Under the pieces are notes generated by a model. The model did not search any database. It saw only the letters and a list, made by a program, of their open reading frames with translations, and was not told the DNA's origin. The position numbers were made by a program, and so were the translations under genes. From Scytalidium lignicola (lineage: Eukaryota; Ascomycota; Leotiomycetes), in the NCBI GenBank assembly GCA_002812745.2, contig NCSJ02000175.1, positions 24,301 through 88,300 on the forward strand: a stretch of DNA of 64,000 nt. Reading direction: 5' to 3'. Below, piece after piece: positions 47,277 to 57,317 of this stretch (the stretch's first letter is position 1; every line of letters starts with the position of its first letter).

Positions 47277-48314
47277 ATGACAACCGCATCTTCTCAAACC
47301 ATCCTTGTCACCGGTGCCTCTGGCTTCGTCGCTTCACATATCATCTCGACCTTCCTAAAAGCTGGCTACAATGTGCGCGGCACTCTACGCTCACCAAGCG
47401 CCATCCCATCGATCCTTGCAGCTCAGGGACTCGACGAACAATCTACTCGTCTTACATTCTCCATTGTTCCTGATATGTCGGCTCCTCACGCATTTGATGA
47501 AGCTGTAAAGGGCGTATCCGCAATTATGCATACCGCTTCTCCATTTGTCCTATCTGTCAAGGATAATGAAGCCGAACTCTTGAAGCCTGCAATTAATGGC
47601 ACTACTGGCATCCTTGAGTCGGCAGCGGCTCATGCTGGACCTCAGCTCTCACGTGTTGTCATTACCGGCTCCTTTGCTTGCATCTTAGACTTAAGCCAAG
47701 GTTACCGGTCAGGCCACGTCTACAGTGAAAAAGAGTACAATCCAGCTACTTATAGAGAAGCCGCCGAGTCTAAAGATACGGGATTCTCCTATTGTGCCTC
47801 CAAAGCACTTGCTGAGCAGGCCGCCTGGGACTGGATGTCACAGCACAAGCCACAGTTTGGATTGACAGTTCTATGCCCGCCTTGGATCTTTGGCCCGTCT
47901 ATCAATCCAATCAGGAATCTAGATAAGCTCAATGAATCCACTGAGGTTATCTGGAAACTAATCAATGCCAAATCTATCCCTGCTACCGATTTTGCTGGAT
48001 TCTGTGATGTGCGGGATGTTGCCATCGCTCACTTACGTGCTTCTGAGACAGCTGAAGCTGCAGGACAAAGGTTCATAGTTGGCAATCATTTCGATTATCA
48101 GACTGCTGTTGATATTATCAGGGATGAATTACCTGATCTTCGGGACAGAATCATAGAGGGAGTCAGGGGTGCAGGACTCACAGAGGCTGTTTACCAGCTC
48201 GATGGGTCGAAGGCAACTCGCGTGCTAGGCATCAAATATACACCACTAAATGTAACGATGAGAGATACAGTGAGGCAGCTGTTGGACGCTGAGAAGACAT
48301 TGGGTGCACAGTAA
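47277..48314 (+). CDS. NAD(P)-dependent reductase, GRE2 / cinnamyl-alcohol-dehydrogenase-like
   Basis: Single exon, 345 aa. It is an extended short-chain dehydrogenase: nucleotide motif VTGASGFVASH (residues 11-21), an Arg-containing loop RGTLRSP that favours NADPH, and the catalytic YxxxK at Tyr172/Lys176 (YCASK) with Ser132 in TGSFA. The C-terminal domain ends in the family-typical DGSKATRVLGIKYTPL. Members reduce methylglyoxal, aldehydes or beta-ketones in the cytosol. It is closely related in architecture to the gene at 55354-56397, including the shared block DWM..HKP.F and WxLxNA/WELVA. The peroxiredoxin is convergent 292 bp downstream. The exact substrate is unknown. Confidence 0.93.
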   Translation: MTTASSQTILVTGASGFVASHIISTFLKAGYNVRGTLRSPSAIPSILAAQGLDEQSTRLTFSIVPDMSAPHAFDEAVKGVSAIMHTASPFVLSVKDNEAELLKPAINGTTGILESAAAHAGPQLSRVVITGSFACILDLSQGYRSGHVYSEKEYNPATYREAAESKDTGFSYCASKALAEQAAWDWMSQHKPQFGLTVLCPPWIFGPSINPIRNLDKLNESTEVIWKLINAKSIPATDFAGFCDVRDVAIAHLRASETAEAAGQRFIVGNHFDYQTAVDIIRDELPDLRDRIIEGVRGAGLTEAVYQLDGSKATRVLGIKYTPLNVTMRDTVRQLLDAEKTLGAQ

Positions 48315-48606
48315 AAAGCACAAAAGCCAGAATTGGTTATGTAATAGTAATGTATATGTGGGATGTGTTTTTTTTTCATGTTAAAAATTAGATCTTTGAT
48401 ATAATAATTCAATTCAAATTTTCTTTTATAAAGAAGTAAGCTTTTGACAATCTATTTAAGATTGCACAAAAGGGAAGAGGACTTTAAACTTAGTCGATGC
48501 AATAGACATAGAAATATAATAACGGTGTAATTACTAGAGCAGTTGCTTTATTCTAGAGCTTATAGGTAACTGAATACAATTATGAGACTCACTCGTCCGT
48601 CATGTC

Positions 48607-49254
48607 TCAAAGCTTATTTACCCATTCCAATGCAGTAGTAGGCTCCAGACGCGTACTCCAATCAGCATCCAAGAACTCATTCCTCACAACACCCTGCTTA
48701 TCGAGCAAAAAGGTAGCTGGGATAGGTACTCCAAAGCTATCATCACCGTATTGTTTCTTCCAATCGAGACCATTACCAGATAGCATACCCCGTAGTCCTT
48801 GAGTTTGTTGCCAGAAAATGCCAATCTCCTTCGTAAGCTTAGCACCGACATCTGACAGAACCGGGAACTTCAATTCGTTCTTCTCAGCAGTAGTGAGCGA
48901 AGCATCTGGGAGTTCAGGGGTGATAGCTAGGAGCGTGACGCCCTTGGCTTCGAATTCAGCAAGGTGCTTTTGAAGAGCGCGGAGCTCCAAGTTACAGTAT
49001 GGGCACCAGGACCCTCGGTAGAAGGAGATGAGGACGCCATTTCCTTTGGCGAGGAGGTCGGCGAGGGTCACCTCCTTGCCGGTAGCATCGCTGAGATTGA
49101 ACGAGGGGAACGTGGCACCAACTTGGATGGCCTTGCTGGCGTCGAATTCGCTTTTAGCTGTGGAGATTGAGTTCTCGAGGAGTTGTGATATCTCCGAAGG
49201 AATGGAAGAGTAGAAGTTCTTTTTGGTAGCGGCGAGTTCTGCGTTAAGAGCCAT
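48607..49254 (-). CDS. AhpC/TSA peroxiredoxin-like protein
   Basis: Single exon, 215 aa. It has a thioredoxin fold with the peroxidatic motif FYRGSWCPYCNLEL (Cys84 and Cys87, a CxxC arrangement), as in the PRX-like AhpC/TSA subgroup. The preceding helix region (SSIPSEISQLLENSISTAK) and the C-terminal TRLEPTTALEWVNKL are family-typical. The C-terminus ends at the stop at 48607 with no extension. It likely reduces peroxides using thioredoxin or glutathione in the cytosol; no targeting signal is seen. It is convergent with the reductase at 47277-48314, and a shared aldehyde/oxidative-stress role is possible but not shown. Confidence 0.92.
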   Translation of the reverse strand: MALNAELAATKKNFYSSIPSEISQLLENSISTAKSEFDASKAIQVGATFPSFNLSDATGKEVTLADLLAKGNGVLISFYRGSWCPYCNLELRALQKHLAEFEAKGVTLLAITPELPDASLTTAEKNELKFPVLSDVGAKLTKEIGIFWQQTQGLRGMLSGNGLDWKKQYGDDSFGVPIPATFLLDKQGVVRNEFLDADWSTRLEPTTALEWVNKL

Positions 49255-52114
49255 TTTTGTGGTTGTAGTAAGGGAGATATTGAAAAAGTGGGTGTTATCA
49301 ACTCTTTGTCTCGTGGATATGAATATAGCGAAGACCGTTCGATCAAAGTGTTATTGCGTTTGAAGCTGAGATGCCGTTGAGTAATCTCTCACACCAGGAT
49401 GGTTAGCCTTTTATACATATATTGTAACCAGATACTTGAGTTCTCATACCCATAGATCGTCAGTGCTCGCATTAGCGAAGGTTGATGGACTGAACTATGA
49501 TGATTGGTTAGGAATTGAATGCCCTAGTGGCGAAGGATCGAAATGGCTTGTGTAGACACCCTCGGCAAGCTGCGCCGAAGGCAGATAATTAAAGCGCACC
49601 TAACTTAAACAATACAGTATAACAATACAGTATGATTTATAATATGGTTTAAATTAATATGCCTCTAAACTTCTAGCTACGGTACGATTTACGACATGTA
49701 TGTGGTTACGCTGGCTATCGCCGAGCTCTCTCGCCCTCGGCGAGAGCTTCGGAACGACGCTGTAGCAATCGAATTATTATACTTAATACTCGTGATCGCA
49801 ACGGTGACGACCACATCAACGTAACAATCATTTTTTACCATGCAAATTTGCAAAAACTTAAAATTTTCAAACATTAACAACTTTATCTTGACGTATTAAA
49901 AAGTGTATTTACAAACGAGCGTTGACCTTCTCGACGCCCTTCGACGTGCTCACTAGAAAAGATCGTTCACTTTAGGTTCACGATATCTAGCATTAGGGCC
50001 CGGGGGTCTCCAAGAAGGAGACTTAGTTGTTATTTTCCAAGGTGGAGATGTGCCGTATATATTACGCCTACATCCGAGCAGCGCCTACAAGTTGGTAAAA
50101 GAGATCTTTGTTCTAGGCATTATGTTCGGCGAGTGTCTCAGCGGGGAAGACTGTCATCTAGAGGTTATCACATTGTAATAGTCTAATGCGAGTGCAGGCA
50201 ATGCAGGGGAGACTAGCAGCATTTCTTCCTCCATTACTAACGATACTAACACCTCCAAGGTGACATGATAAAGAAGGAGGGAAGCGGTGTGGTAACTTGT
50301 CCTGGATAATTGACTAGCTAAACGCGATTTCACAAGGGTTGTAAAACACTTCCAGAATTTGTACGCGCCACGCCTCTGTGATCTGTATTTTATGAGAAAG
50401 CTAAGGGAAGAGGCGTCACAGACAAAAAGCGGGGAGCTGAAGTCGTTTGCGATTTTCTTCCCCGTTTAGGCATTACAAATGTACTCATTACAAATTCTAT
50501 GACCGTGATACCATCTCCGTCATAAGTTTAGCGTTAGGAAAAAGAACAAGACTGAGTTCACTCACTATAGATCTTTTGAGCTCTGATTAAAATTAGTTTG
50601 AGCATTTAACATGTTCGATGAGTTGGCCTCTAATAAGAACTTCACGTATGCAAGATGTAAGTGTGTAAATATGTACGAAATTATTTTAATATAATATCAT
50701 TAGAGCTCAATCTCACTTTTGAACGTTAAAGGGATATCAATAACTCGCAAGTAAGTGAATGTAGAAGCAGAAATGGCCCTGGAGGAATCTGGTAGTTGGA
50801 GTCAAAGTGGGATCAGCGCTTTGAGGCCAAGACGAGAAAAGCATAACCGGGACTTAAGGGAGCTAGAACTGGCCCCTTGAGTACCAAAATGGCCCCTCTA
50901 ATACATGCTAGGCAGAATCTGCCTTATGGTCAAGTTTCTCAGGCTGTGCTCAGAAATATTCACCCTCCGCTCAGGTTAGTGTAGCCCTTGCTCACGTCCA
51001 GAGTCTAAAACGGAACCGATGAGGGTGAGATTAGAGTTTGACTTTCATAGTAGTATATGCCCTTGCTCTTACGAAATAAAATGAACTACTATCCTCTGTA
51101 TAAATCAACAATTGTCGTTTACGAGGCCAAGGTCTCAAATATCCAATTGTCCTCTACTTAAAGCGTTCATTTCGTACTGCATTCAGTTAAGACGCCCAAC
51201 GCCGCTACCTACGTAGTACAAAGCAGATAGCCAGTGGTAGACTCAACTCTGCATCCAACAAATAGCCAATTTCTTATCAGGGCTGTGCAACAAATCCCAC
51301 GTCAACAGCACGATACTGTAGCCCTAGCAAGTGGCCTAATCTGGTAATCTCATCGTCTCGACAAGCACGGCAAGGATAATTCCGCTTTCCTGCACAACTC
51401 GGACTTATCCCCTCAACCGCCAGAAATGGAGTCACTTATGCAGATTTATACAAATTATACTTTTATGGCAGGTTCTCTTGGATTTTAATGGCTCGGTGAA
51501 TTATACAACATCCCGTTGAGCATAAAACTCTAATTACAGCAAAATTACAAGTGTATACACTAATCAGATTTCTTCGCTTAAGCTTATGCACGCGCATAAG
51601 TGACTCCATCTCTAGCGGTCGAGGGGATAACATTCTATGTCTTTTGTCCCCCGTTGCAAGAATTACCAATCCATCGGCGCGAAATGAGGCTTGTCGACGA
51701 GACGACGTGGAGCTGGTCAGTAATACCCCTGGGATGTGCAATTGCAGGGTCTATCACGCGAGAATACCAGATGGAGACCATGGGCCAGAGAGAGTTGACC
51801 GTAACGTGATTCAGAAGCTGGTGAGGGATAGCGGCCATAATTGTGGATCTTTTGTCCACCTACATGTTGTACTGTAACTACTGCCTCGCTGTCGATCATA
51901 GGATTCCATAGCTCTAACACAGATACAGTTACTTTTGGCTGAGCAGAGTGCCCGTGGGATTGGGGTTGTCGGACAGGGCTATGGCTGTGGCAGAGTATAA
52001 GTACTGGTACCAGACTGCGATAATTTCTTCCTTCTCCAGCATTACCAAATCACCGACAGCAAGCCAACTCTTTTATCTCAACCCCCCATCTACTCTTCGA
52101 GAAGGCAAAAGACA
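49255..52114. other. Long intergenic region without recognisable gene
   Basis: 2.9 kb with only short chance frames. A 42-codon plus-strand frame at about 49697-49825 contains an imperfect hairpin (CCGAGCTCTC / GAGAGCTTCGG). A direct repeat AACAATACAGTAT occurs twice near 49609-49633. Overlapping frames at 51463-51920 on both strands have no product I can name. A TATAAG at about 51996 lies about 120 bases before the next start. Confidence 0.45.
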
Positions 52115-53524
52115 ATGAGAGCTATAACATTCTCTCTACTGGCGGCCGCTATCACGGTCGCCACAGCTACTAATTACAAACCTCGTCCGGTGCCAGACAT
52201 CGAGGGACCAATTACGGGTGGCCAGCATGGATGGCCCTTCTGTGCCTATTTTGGCAATATCTCAGACATTGGTTACGTGGAAGAGGAGTACTTTATTTCG
52301 GGCACGGCAGAACGCTACGATCTCATCGGAGAGTTCACTTTCGACGGAAAATGGACGTTGGTCCCGAATGGCAACGCAAAGTATAAAACCAGAATTCTTG
52401 TGCGCCGCCCTGCTAGAGATGAGGACTTCAATGGCGATGCTATTCTCGAGTGGGACAATGTATCTTCAGGCTTTGATATAATCTCGTCGGATGGCCCAGG
52501 AGTGTATGAGGCAGGCTATGTCTATGTTGGTATTTCCAACCAAGTCATAGGTTTGATCGGCTATGAAAATATAGTCGGTCAAGCTCCTCGCGGACTGACG
52601 GTATGGGATCCCGAACGTTATAGCACGCTTGTGGTTCCTGATGATAGATATTCATACGACATCTATACTCAGGCGGCCAATTTATTGAGGTCAGGCAAGA
52701 TACCTCACGTCCAGGCCAAACATGTTATTGGAGTAGGCTCTTCTCAATCGGGTATCCAAATGAACTCATACGCCAATGGCGTCCAGCCCCTGTATCACAC
52801 TTTCGACGCTCTTCTACCAAACATCGCGTTTGGCCAGGCTTTCAACTTCAGTATGCCCATCGCTCAGCCAGTTCAGAAGGTCTTCGCTCCGTCACACCCG
52901 GCTAGGATCCGCACTGACTTGGATACTCCAGTTCACCAGATCTGCAGTGAATCAGAGGCTTTGTACGTCTTCTCTCAAGGTTGCCGTCAACCACAAACAG
53001 AAACGTACCGCTACTGGGAGATCGCTGGAAGCGCCCATGGTAGTGCCTCGGATATTGTTCAGATTAACAAGGTCCTGCAAAGAGATCTCAATATCAGTGA
53101 ACTGGTCGCACCAAATGCTGATCAGGTGGGCTGGGGTCCGTCACTTGATGCTGCATATCAACACTCGTCAAGATGGATCCGGACCGGCAAGCCGCCTCCC
53201 ATCTTTCCACTAATGCACATCATCCCTTCTGCCTCAGCACCTCTTGGTGCGACTTACGTTCGAGATGCTCTTGGTAACACGATTAGAGGAGCTCGGTTGC
53301 CAGAAATGTCAGTGCCCATCACCGCGAACAATGGTACGCTTGAGGGGACTAGTATTCCATTCAATGCCACAACCTTGAACAAACTGTATTCCTCACATTT
53401 ACAGTATGTGGAGAAAGTCACCGTGGCAGCGCAGCAAGCCGAGGCAAATGGATTGATCCTTTCGTATCGCACCGAGCAATACATTCAAGATGCACAGGCT
53501 GTCAATATCCTCCCTGGACATTAG
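52115..53524 (+). CDS. Secreted alpha/beta hydrolase (Abhydrolase_10 type)
   Basis: Single exon, 469 aa. MRAITFSLLAAAITVATATN is a clear signal peptide with likely cleavage near Ala18/Thr19. The mature protein shows GPITGGQHGWPF, a beta-rich N-terminal half and the nucleophile elbow GVGSSQSGIQ (residues 206-215, Ser212 the likely nucleophile). It also has WEIAGSAHGSASD, where the His is a candidate triad member. Several N-glycosylation sequons (NIS, NVS, NFS, NAT) suit secretion. Proteins of this group are annotated as alpha/beta-hydrolase-domain proteins of undefined substrate, perhaps esterases. No cellulose-binding or other accessory module is present. The repeat-rich interval follows directly downstream. 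Confidence 0.88.
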   Translation: MRAITFSLLAAAITVATATNYKPRPVPDIEGPITGGQHGWPFCAYFGNISDIGYVEEEYFISGTAERYDLIGEFTFDGKWTLVPNGNAKYKTRILVRRPARDEDFNGDAILEWDNVSSGFDIISSDGPGVYEAGYVYVGISNQVIGLIGYENIVGQAPRGLTVWDPERYSTLVVPDDRYSYDIYTQAANLLRSGKIPHVQAKHVIGVGSSQSGIQMNSYANGVQPLYHTFDALLPNIAFGQAFNFSMPIAQPVQKVFAPSHPARIRTDLDTPVHQICSESEALYVFSQGCRQPQTETYRYWEIAGSAHGSASDIVQINKVLQRDLNISELVAPNADQVGWGPSLDAAYQHSSRWIRTGKPPPIFPLMHIIPSASAPLGATYVRDALGNTIRGARLPEMSVPITANNGTLEGTSIPFNATTLNKLYSSHLQYVEKVTVAAQQAEANGLILSYRTEQYIQDAQAVNILPGH

Positions 53525-53647
53525 GTGTACAATAGCAGATATATATAATCTGAATGCAAGTATATATCTTGCATGAATATTTTATATGGAGCTTTGAAAG
53601 TCTTATCATGTTTATAACATTATCCTTCTTTTAATTAACGCTACTTT

Positions 53648-53784
53648 CAGTGTGTATAATAAGTTGAGTTGAGTTGAGTTTTAAGGTGTACTCAACTCAA
53701 CTCAACCCTTATACTATACAACTCAAACTCAACTCAATTCAACTCAAGTTAAATTGAGTTTTTGAGTTTTTTTTACACACACTG
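53648..53784. mobile_element. hAT-like MITE, 137 bp, 8-bp TSD
   Basis: Ends CAGTGTGTATAA (53648-53659) and TTACACACACTG (53773-53784) are inverted with one mismatch. They are flanked by a perfect 8-bp duplication GCTACTTT (53640-53647 and 53785-53792). The interior is a pentamer array of GTTGA on one side and its complement TCAAC on the other, so the element can fold on itself. CAGTG termini and an 8-bp duplication are the hallmarks of hAT transposons. No coding capacity. Confidence 0.85.
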
Positions 53785-54320
53785 GCTACTTTAATATTTA
53801 ATTTATAATAAGAAAATATTAATATTATGGTATATTGTTATAATACCTTCTATCATGGTCATATGATATGAGCTTGATCACTTACAAGTTAAGGATAGAG
53901 TAGACTACTNAAAAAGATATAAGAATAAGTTAAATTAATATATTAAGTTATAATTTAAGTTAATGTTAGTAGACTAGCATGTGTAGATGTGATTAGTCAT
54001 ATATTAGTTAATCCTAATTAAGTATTGATTCTAGAACCACAAAGTAGGCTAGCCGTGGTTGGTGATTTTTCTGAACCCTCACTGCTCGCCAAAGGTTAAT
54101 TACTGCTAGAAAACATTCACTAACGGCTTTTGAATAACGTATGTATGTTTTGCTTGAGTATAAGCACAAGCATTGATGCAACAGCACTCGTTTTACGCCG
54201 GAGTATAGCTTAACTCCAATATCCGAGAAAACTTCTCAAAGTCTGTAGTAGTAAAACTAGTTGCAGCGCTACCAATCTAAGAACGCGGACCCGATATCAA
54301 CTCGGTGAAATGGGACCATA

Positions 54321-54671
54321 TTAGCTAATCATTTTTAAGGTGCCAAGATCTTGGAAACGAATGAGGAATGGTCACTTTCAAAAGGGTTTCGGCTGTGCAG
54401 TGTTTTCGTATAACGTTTAAGGCTTAGTACAATGTAAGGACTAGGATATTCAACCTGTATATTACAAAGATCTAATCATAGCTTAGTTTTTGCATTATTT
54501 ACTTTGAAATATACAGGTTGAATATCTTAGTCCTTACATTGTACTAAGCTTTAAACGTTATACGAAAACACTGCACAGCCGAAACCCTTTTGAAAGTGAC
54601 CATTCCTCATTCGTTTCCAAGATCTTGGCACCTTGAAAATGCTTACTACTAACAACGAAATGATTAGTTAA
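54321..54671. repeat. Foldback / large inverted repeat, about 350 bp
   Basis: A left arm of about 140 bp (54321-54463) is repeated as its reverse complement (54508-54671) around a spacer of about 44 bp. Agreement is near-perfect over the inner 125 bp, from AGGTGCCAAGATCTTGG to the AATATACAGGTTG junction. The outer ends TTAGCTAATCATTT / AAATGATTAGTTAA also match, but the right arm has an insertion of about 20 bp (CTTACTACTAACAACG). It looks like a MITE or foldback element; no certain target duplication was found. Confidence 0.8.
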
Positions 54672-55353
54672 AGTTCTTCAGGCTGTAAAAAGAAGTGATT
54701 GTGAATCTTTTATAACTGCTGCGTAACTTTATACAAGTAACTTAGCTATCTTAATTATGCATGCTAGAGGGAGTCTCCTTATGTATCTAGAGAACAAAAT
54801 AAGAGGGTGAATGGTACTTTAGAGCTTGCACTTGAGTTATACTATGAGGTGTAATTTGGCAGGATTAAACCTTAAGCGCAAGTATGTTGAGGCAATAGCG
54901 AATAGTATTCTACGGGTAGTAAGGGGAGCTTCCGCCCTTGATGCTTTAGATAACTAGACAGTTAAATAAGACTAACCGCTTCCTGAAACCTCAATATTTT
55001 AAGCCCTTTGTTACTGAACGGAAGGCTACCACGTAGCTGGCGAAAGTAAAACTCCCATCTCAAGTGCCTCACAAAGCCCTTTCATAATTTATATCACCTA
55101 CGGAGTTCAACAATGGCCTCGGTTGACTGATATTATGCTAGATTAGCGCGAATACTCCATGTAGGGTTTTAATTACCCATCATACGTAGTATGCATCAGG
55201 CTTCGTATATCCCGGCTATAAGGAGATATAGACACAGTTAACGCCGAATGTCGATGCTATAAAGATTGTAGGCCTATATCAGCAGATTGTTTGATTTACG
55301 TTCAGGCAATTAAAGCCACCTCCCTCCACAACTTCATTGAGTACATTCCCAAT

Positions 55354-56397
55354 ATGGCTGAAACTTTGCTCATTACCGGCGCTAACGGCTACGTCGCTCT
55401 ACATTTGATTAAACAAGCCCTTTCCCAAGGGTTTAGAGTCATCGGGACAGTTCGGTCCTCTTCTTCGGCAGAGAAAGTACTCGCTGCCTTTCCTACGGCA
55501 TCATCGCATCTCTCCCTTGTCCAAGTTCCCGACATCACTAAAGCGGAGTCATTTGAGAAAGCTTTTTCAAATTTTACTGTCAGCAGCATCATTAACCTGG
55601 CCTCCCCGCTCATCAACAATCCCAAAGACGTCAGATCGGATATCCTCGACCCTGCCATTCAAAGCGGCGTTGCCATCCTTGAGGCTGCTGTTCACTATGG
55701 CGGGCCCGCGTTCAAGCGCGTCGTCCATGTTGGGTCTTTTGCATCAAGTCTCGACCTATCATTAGGCAATGCACCTGGCAAGACATATACACCTGACGAC
55801 TGGAACCCGTTGACCTATGAAGAGGCTGCTGACGGCGGTCAAATGACTGCTTATATGGGTTCAAAAACGCTGGCTGAGAAATCCATGTGGGACTGGATGC
55901 GAGATCACAAGCCTGCCTTTGACCTAGTCGCCATCAACCCATCCGCAATATTCGGTCCACATCTCGGGCCAATCAATCTTGACCACTTAAATGTCTCAAC
56001 CCAGATGTTATGGGAGCTCGTCGCTCCATCTCCAAATCCACCGCCTTACAATTCATATCACCTTGGCACGTGGGTAGATGTCCGTGATGTGTCCACAGCG
56101 TTGCTGGCAGCCGTGAAGGTGCCAGCGGCCGGTGGCGAGCGGTTTCTTGCAAGCCAACGTTGTCACTGGCAGCTCGTGAGGGATGAGGCGAGGAGGGTAT
56201 TGCCAGAGCTGGAGAGCAGGATCGGCGAGGGCGAACCAGGCGCTTGGAGAGCCGCTCGTGATACTACATATAATGTCGATGGCAGTAAGTTAGAAAGAAT
56301 TCTTGGGGTGAGTTACACGTCGCTTGAAGTGTGCTTAAAGGACTCATATTCGCAGCTTTTAGATGCTGAGAAGTACAAGGGAGTTGTACCTAAATAA
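55354..56397 (+). CDS. NAD(P)-dependent reductase, GRE2-like paralogue
   Basis: Single exon, 347 aa from the ATG at 55354. An in-frame ATG 63 bases upstream would add a non-homologous leader and is less likely. Rossmann motif LITGANGYVALHL (residues 6-18), NADPH-type loop IGTVRSSSSAEK, catalytic Tyr167/Lys171 (YMGSK) and Ser128 in VGSFASS. The C-terminal DGSKLERILGVSYTSLE matches the family. It is a paralogue of the gene at 47277-48314, about 7 kb upstream, with shared blocks (DWM..HKP.F, IFGP, N/D.DKL/LDHLN). The product should be a cytosolic aldehyde or ketone reductase; the substrate is unknown. Confidence 0.93.
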   Translation: MAETLLITGANGYVALHLIKQALSQGFRVIGTVRSSSSAEKVLAAFPTASSHLSLVQVPDITKAESFEKAFSNFTVSSIINLASPLINNPKDVRSDILDPAIQSGVAILEAAVHYGGPAFKRVVHVGSFASSLDLSLGNAPGKTYTPDDWNPLTYEEAADGGQMTAYMGSKTLAEKSMWDWMRDHKPAFDLVAINPSAIFGPHLGPINLDHLNVSTQMLWELVAPSPNPPPYNSYHLGTWVDVRDVSTALLAAVKVPAAGGERFLASQRCHWQLVRDEARRVLPELESRIGEGEPGAWRAARDTTYNVDGSKLERILGVSYTSLEVCLKDSYSQLLDAEKYKGVVPK

Positions 56398-56892
56398 CTT
56401 TAAGGATAGTAGAGACAGTATAATATTATAAGGAAAAAGATTACTACAGTGTCAGACCTGGTTAGGTATAAAAGTGAATCTGTTGACTAGCTAGGACAAG
56501 GGGTTAACAACGCATACCAAATACGGATATCACCTTCAAAAGTTCTTACTTGGACGATTGTTGATCTAAAGGACAACATTGCTGCTGCCCAGACTTATGC
56601 AGAGAAGGAGCCTGTACTGCCATATCTACCTCAAGTTGTCCATAGGCTGCCCTGGTCAGGTAATGAGTCAGATGAGCTGTATATGGCCTGTCGATATGTG
56701 CAATATTACGGAACTAAAAGAAATCCTCATTCTAGGGTGCTAGGGCAGGAACAAAGCGACCGGGAAAGGTGGCCAAGAGATGTGGAACAATTACACAGCA
56801 TGGGCTGTGCAACAGGAATCCCCAATGCCCAAAATGAGGCTACTAATCAATGCTTTTTCACTTCAAATTCCTCGGCGCCTTTATCAGCAGTT
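56398..56892. other. Intergenic region with orphan open frame
   Basis: A plus-strand frame is open from about 56522 to 56931 (136 codons, first ATG at 56683) and reads like protein (RLPWSGNESDELYMACRYVQ), but I recognise no family and see no splice context. It may be an exon remnant. It partly overlaps the phosphoesterase fragment on the other strand. Confidence 0.3.
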
Positions 56893-57117
56893 CTACATTT
56901 CCATGGCTTCATGTTTACCTGCAATAACTAATTTTTGCTCAGCTTCGATGGTGCTCATTATCCGAACACAATCCCTTAATGAATCCAGTTCGCCGAAGTT
57001 GGTCAAATCTCCTGTGTGAATAAGAACATCAACTTTGGGCATAGTAGTATCGTCAAAAGAATGTTCATGCGTGTCTGAAATGACCATCACACGTGTCAAG
57101 ATCGTGTTAGCGGCCAT
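56893..57117 (-). pseudogene. Truncated calcineurin-like phosphoesterase
   Basis: A 74-codon frame begins MAANTILTRVMVISDTHEHS and keeps the first metallophosphoesterase blocks: DxH (SDTH), GD (LIHTGDLT) and KLVIAGKHE, where the usual GNH(D/E) Asn is replaced by Lys. It stops where the family needs about 150 more residues, and no downstream minus-strand exon continues it. The ATG lies 200 bp from the transposon end at 57318. It is probably a gene fragment left by rearrangement or decay. Confidence 0.65.
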
Positions 57118-57317
57118 AATTAAAGTCGGAGGTGATATTTTTTGCTAAGTTATTCGTTCATCATTTCTTGAGGTAGGCACGCTGTCTAAGGTATTTTCTA
57201 ACATTTTTTGGTGCTGCAATAAACAATGTTATTAGAAAAACTATATGTTCTCAGATTTAAGATGCCTGGAGTGAAGGCGACATCAGGCCAAAAAATTAGC
57301 AAATAGACTGGCGAATA

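Larger units (their letters stand above)
53525..55353. other. Intergenic region with two repeat elements
   Basis: No gene. It holds the 137-bp MITE and the 350-bp foldback element described separately, an undetermined base at 53910, and otherwise AT-rich unique DNA. Confidence 0.5.

Noticed and set aside
49697..49825. 42-codon frame with internal hairpin
   Set aside because: Too short, with no homology recognised and no promoter or splice context.
53660..53770. Pentamer array considered as a CRISPR-like or satellite array
   Set aside because: The repeats are 5 bp, inverted about a centre and enclosed by TIRs with a target duplication, so it is a MITE interior.
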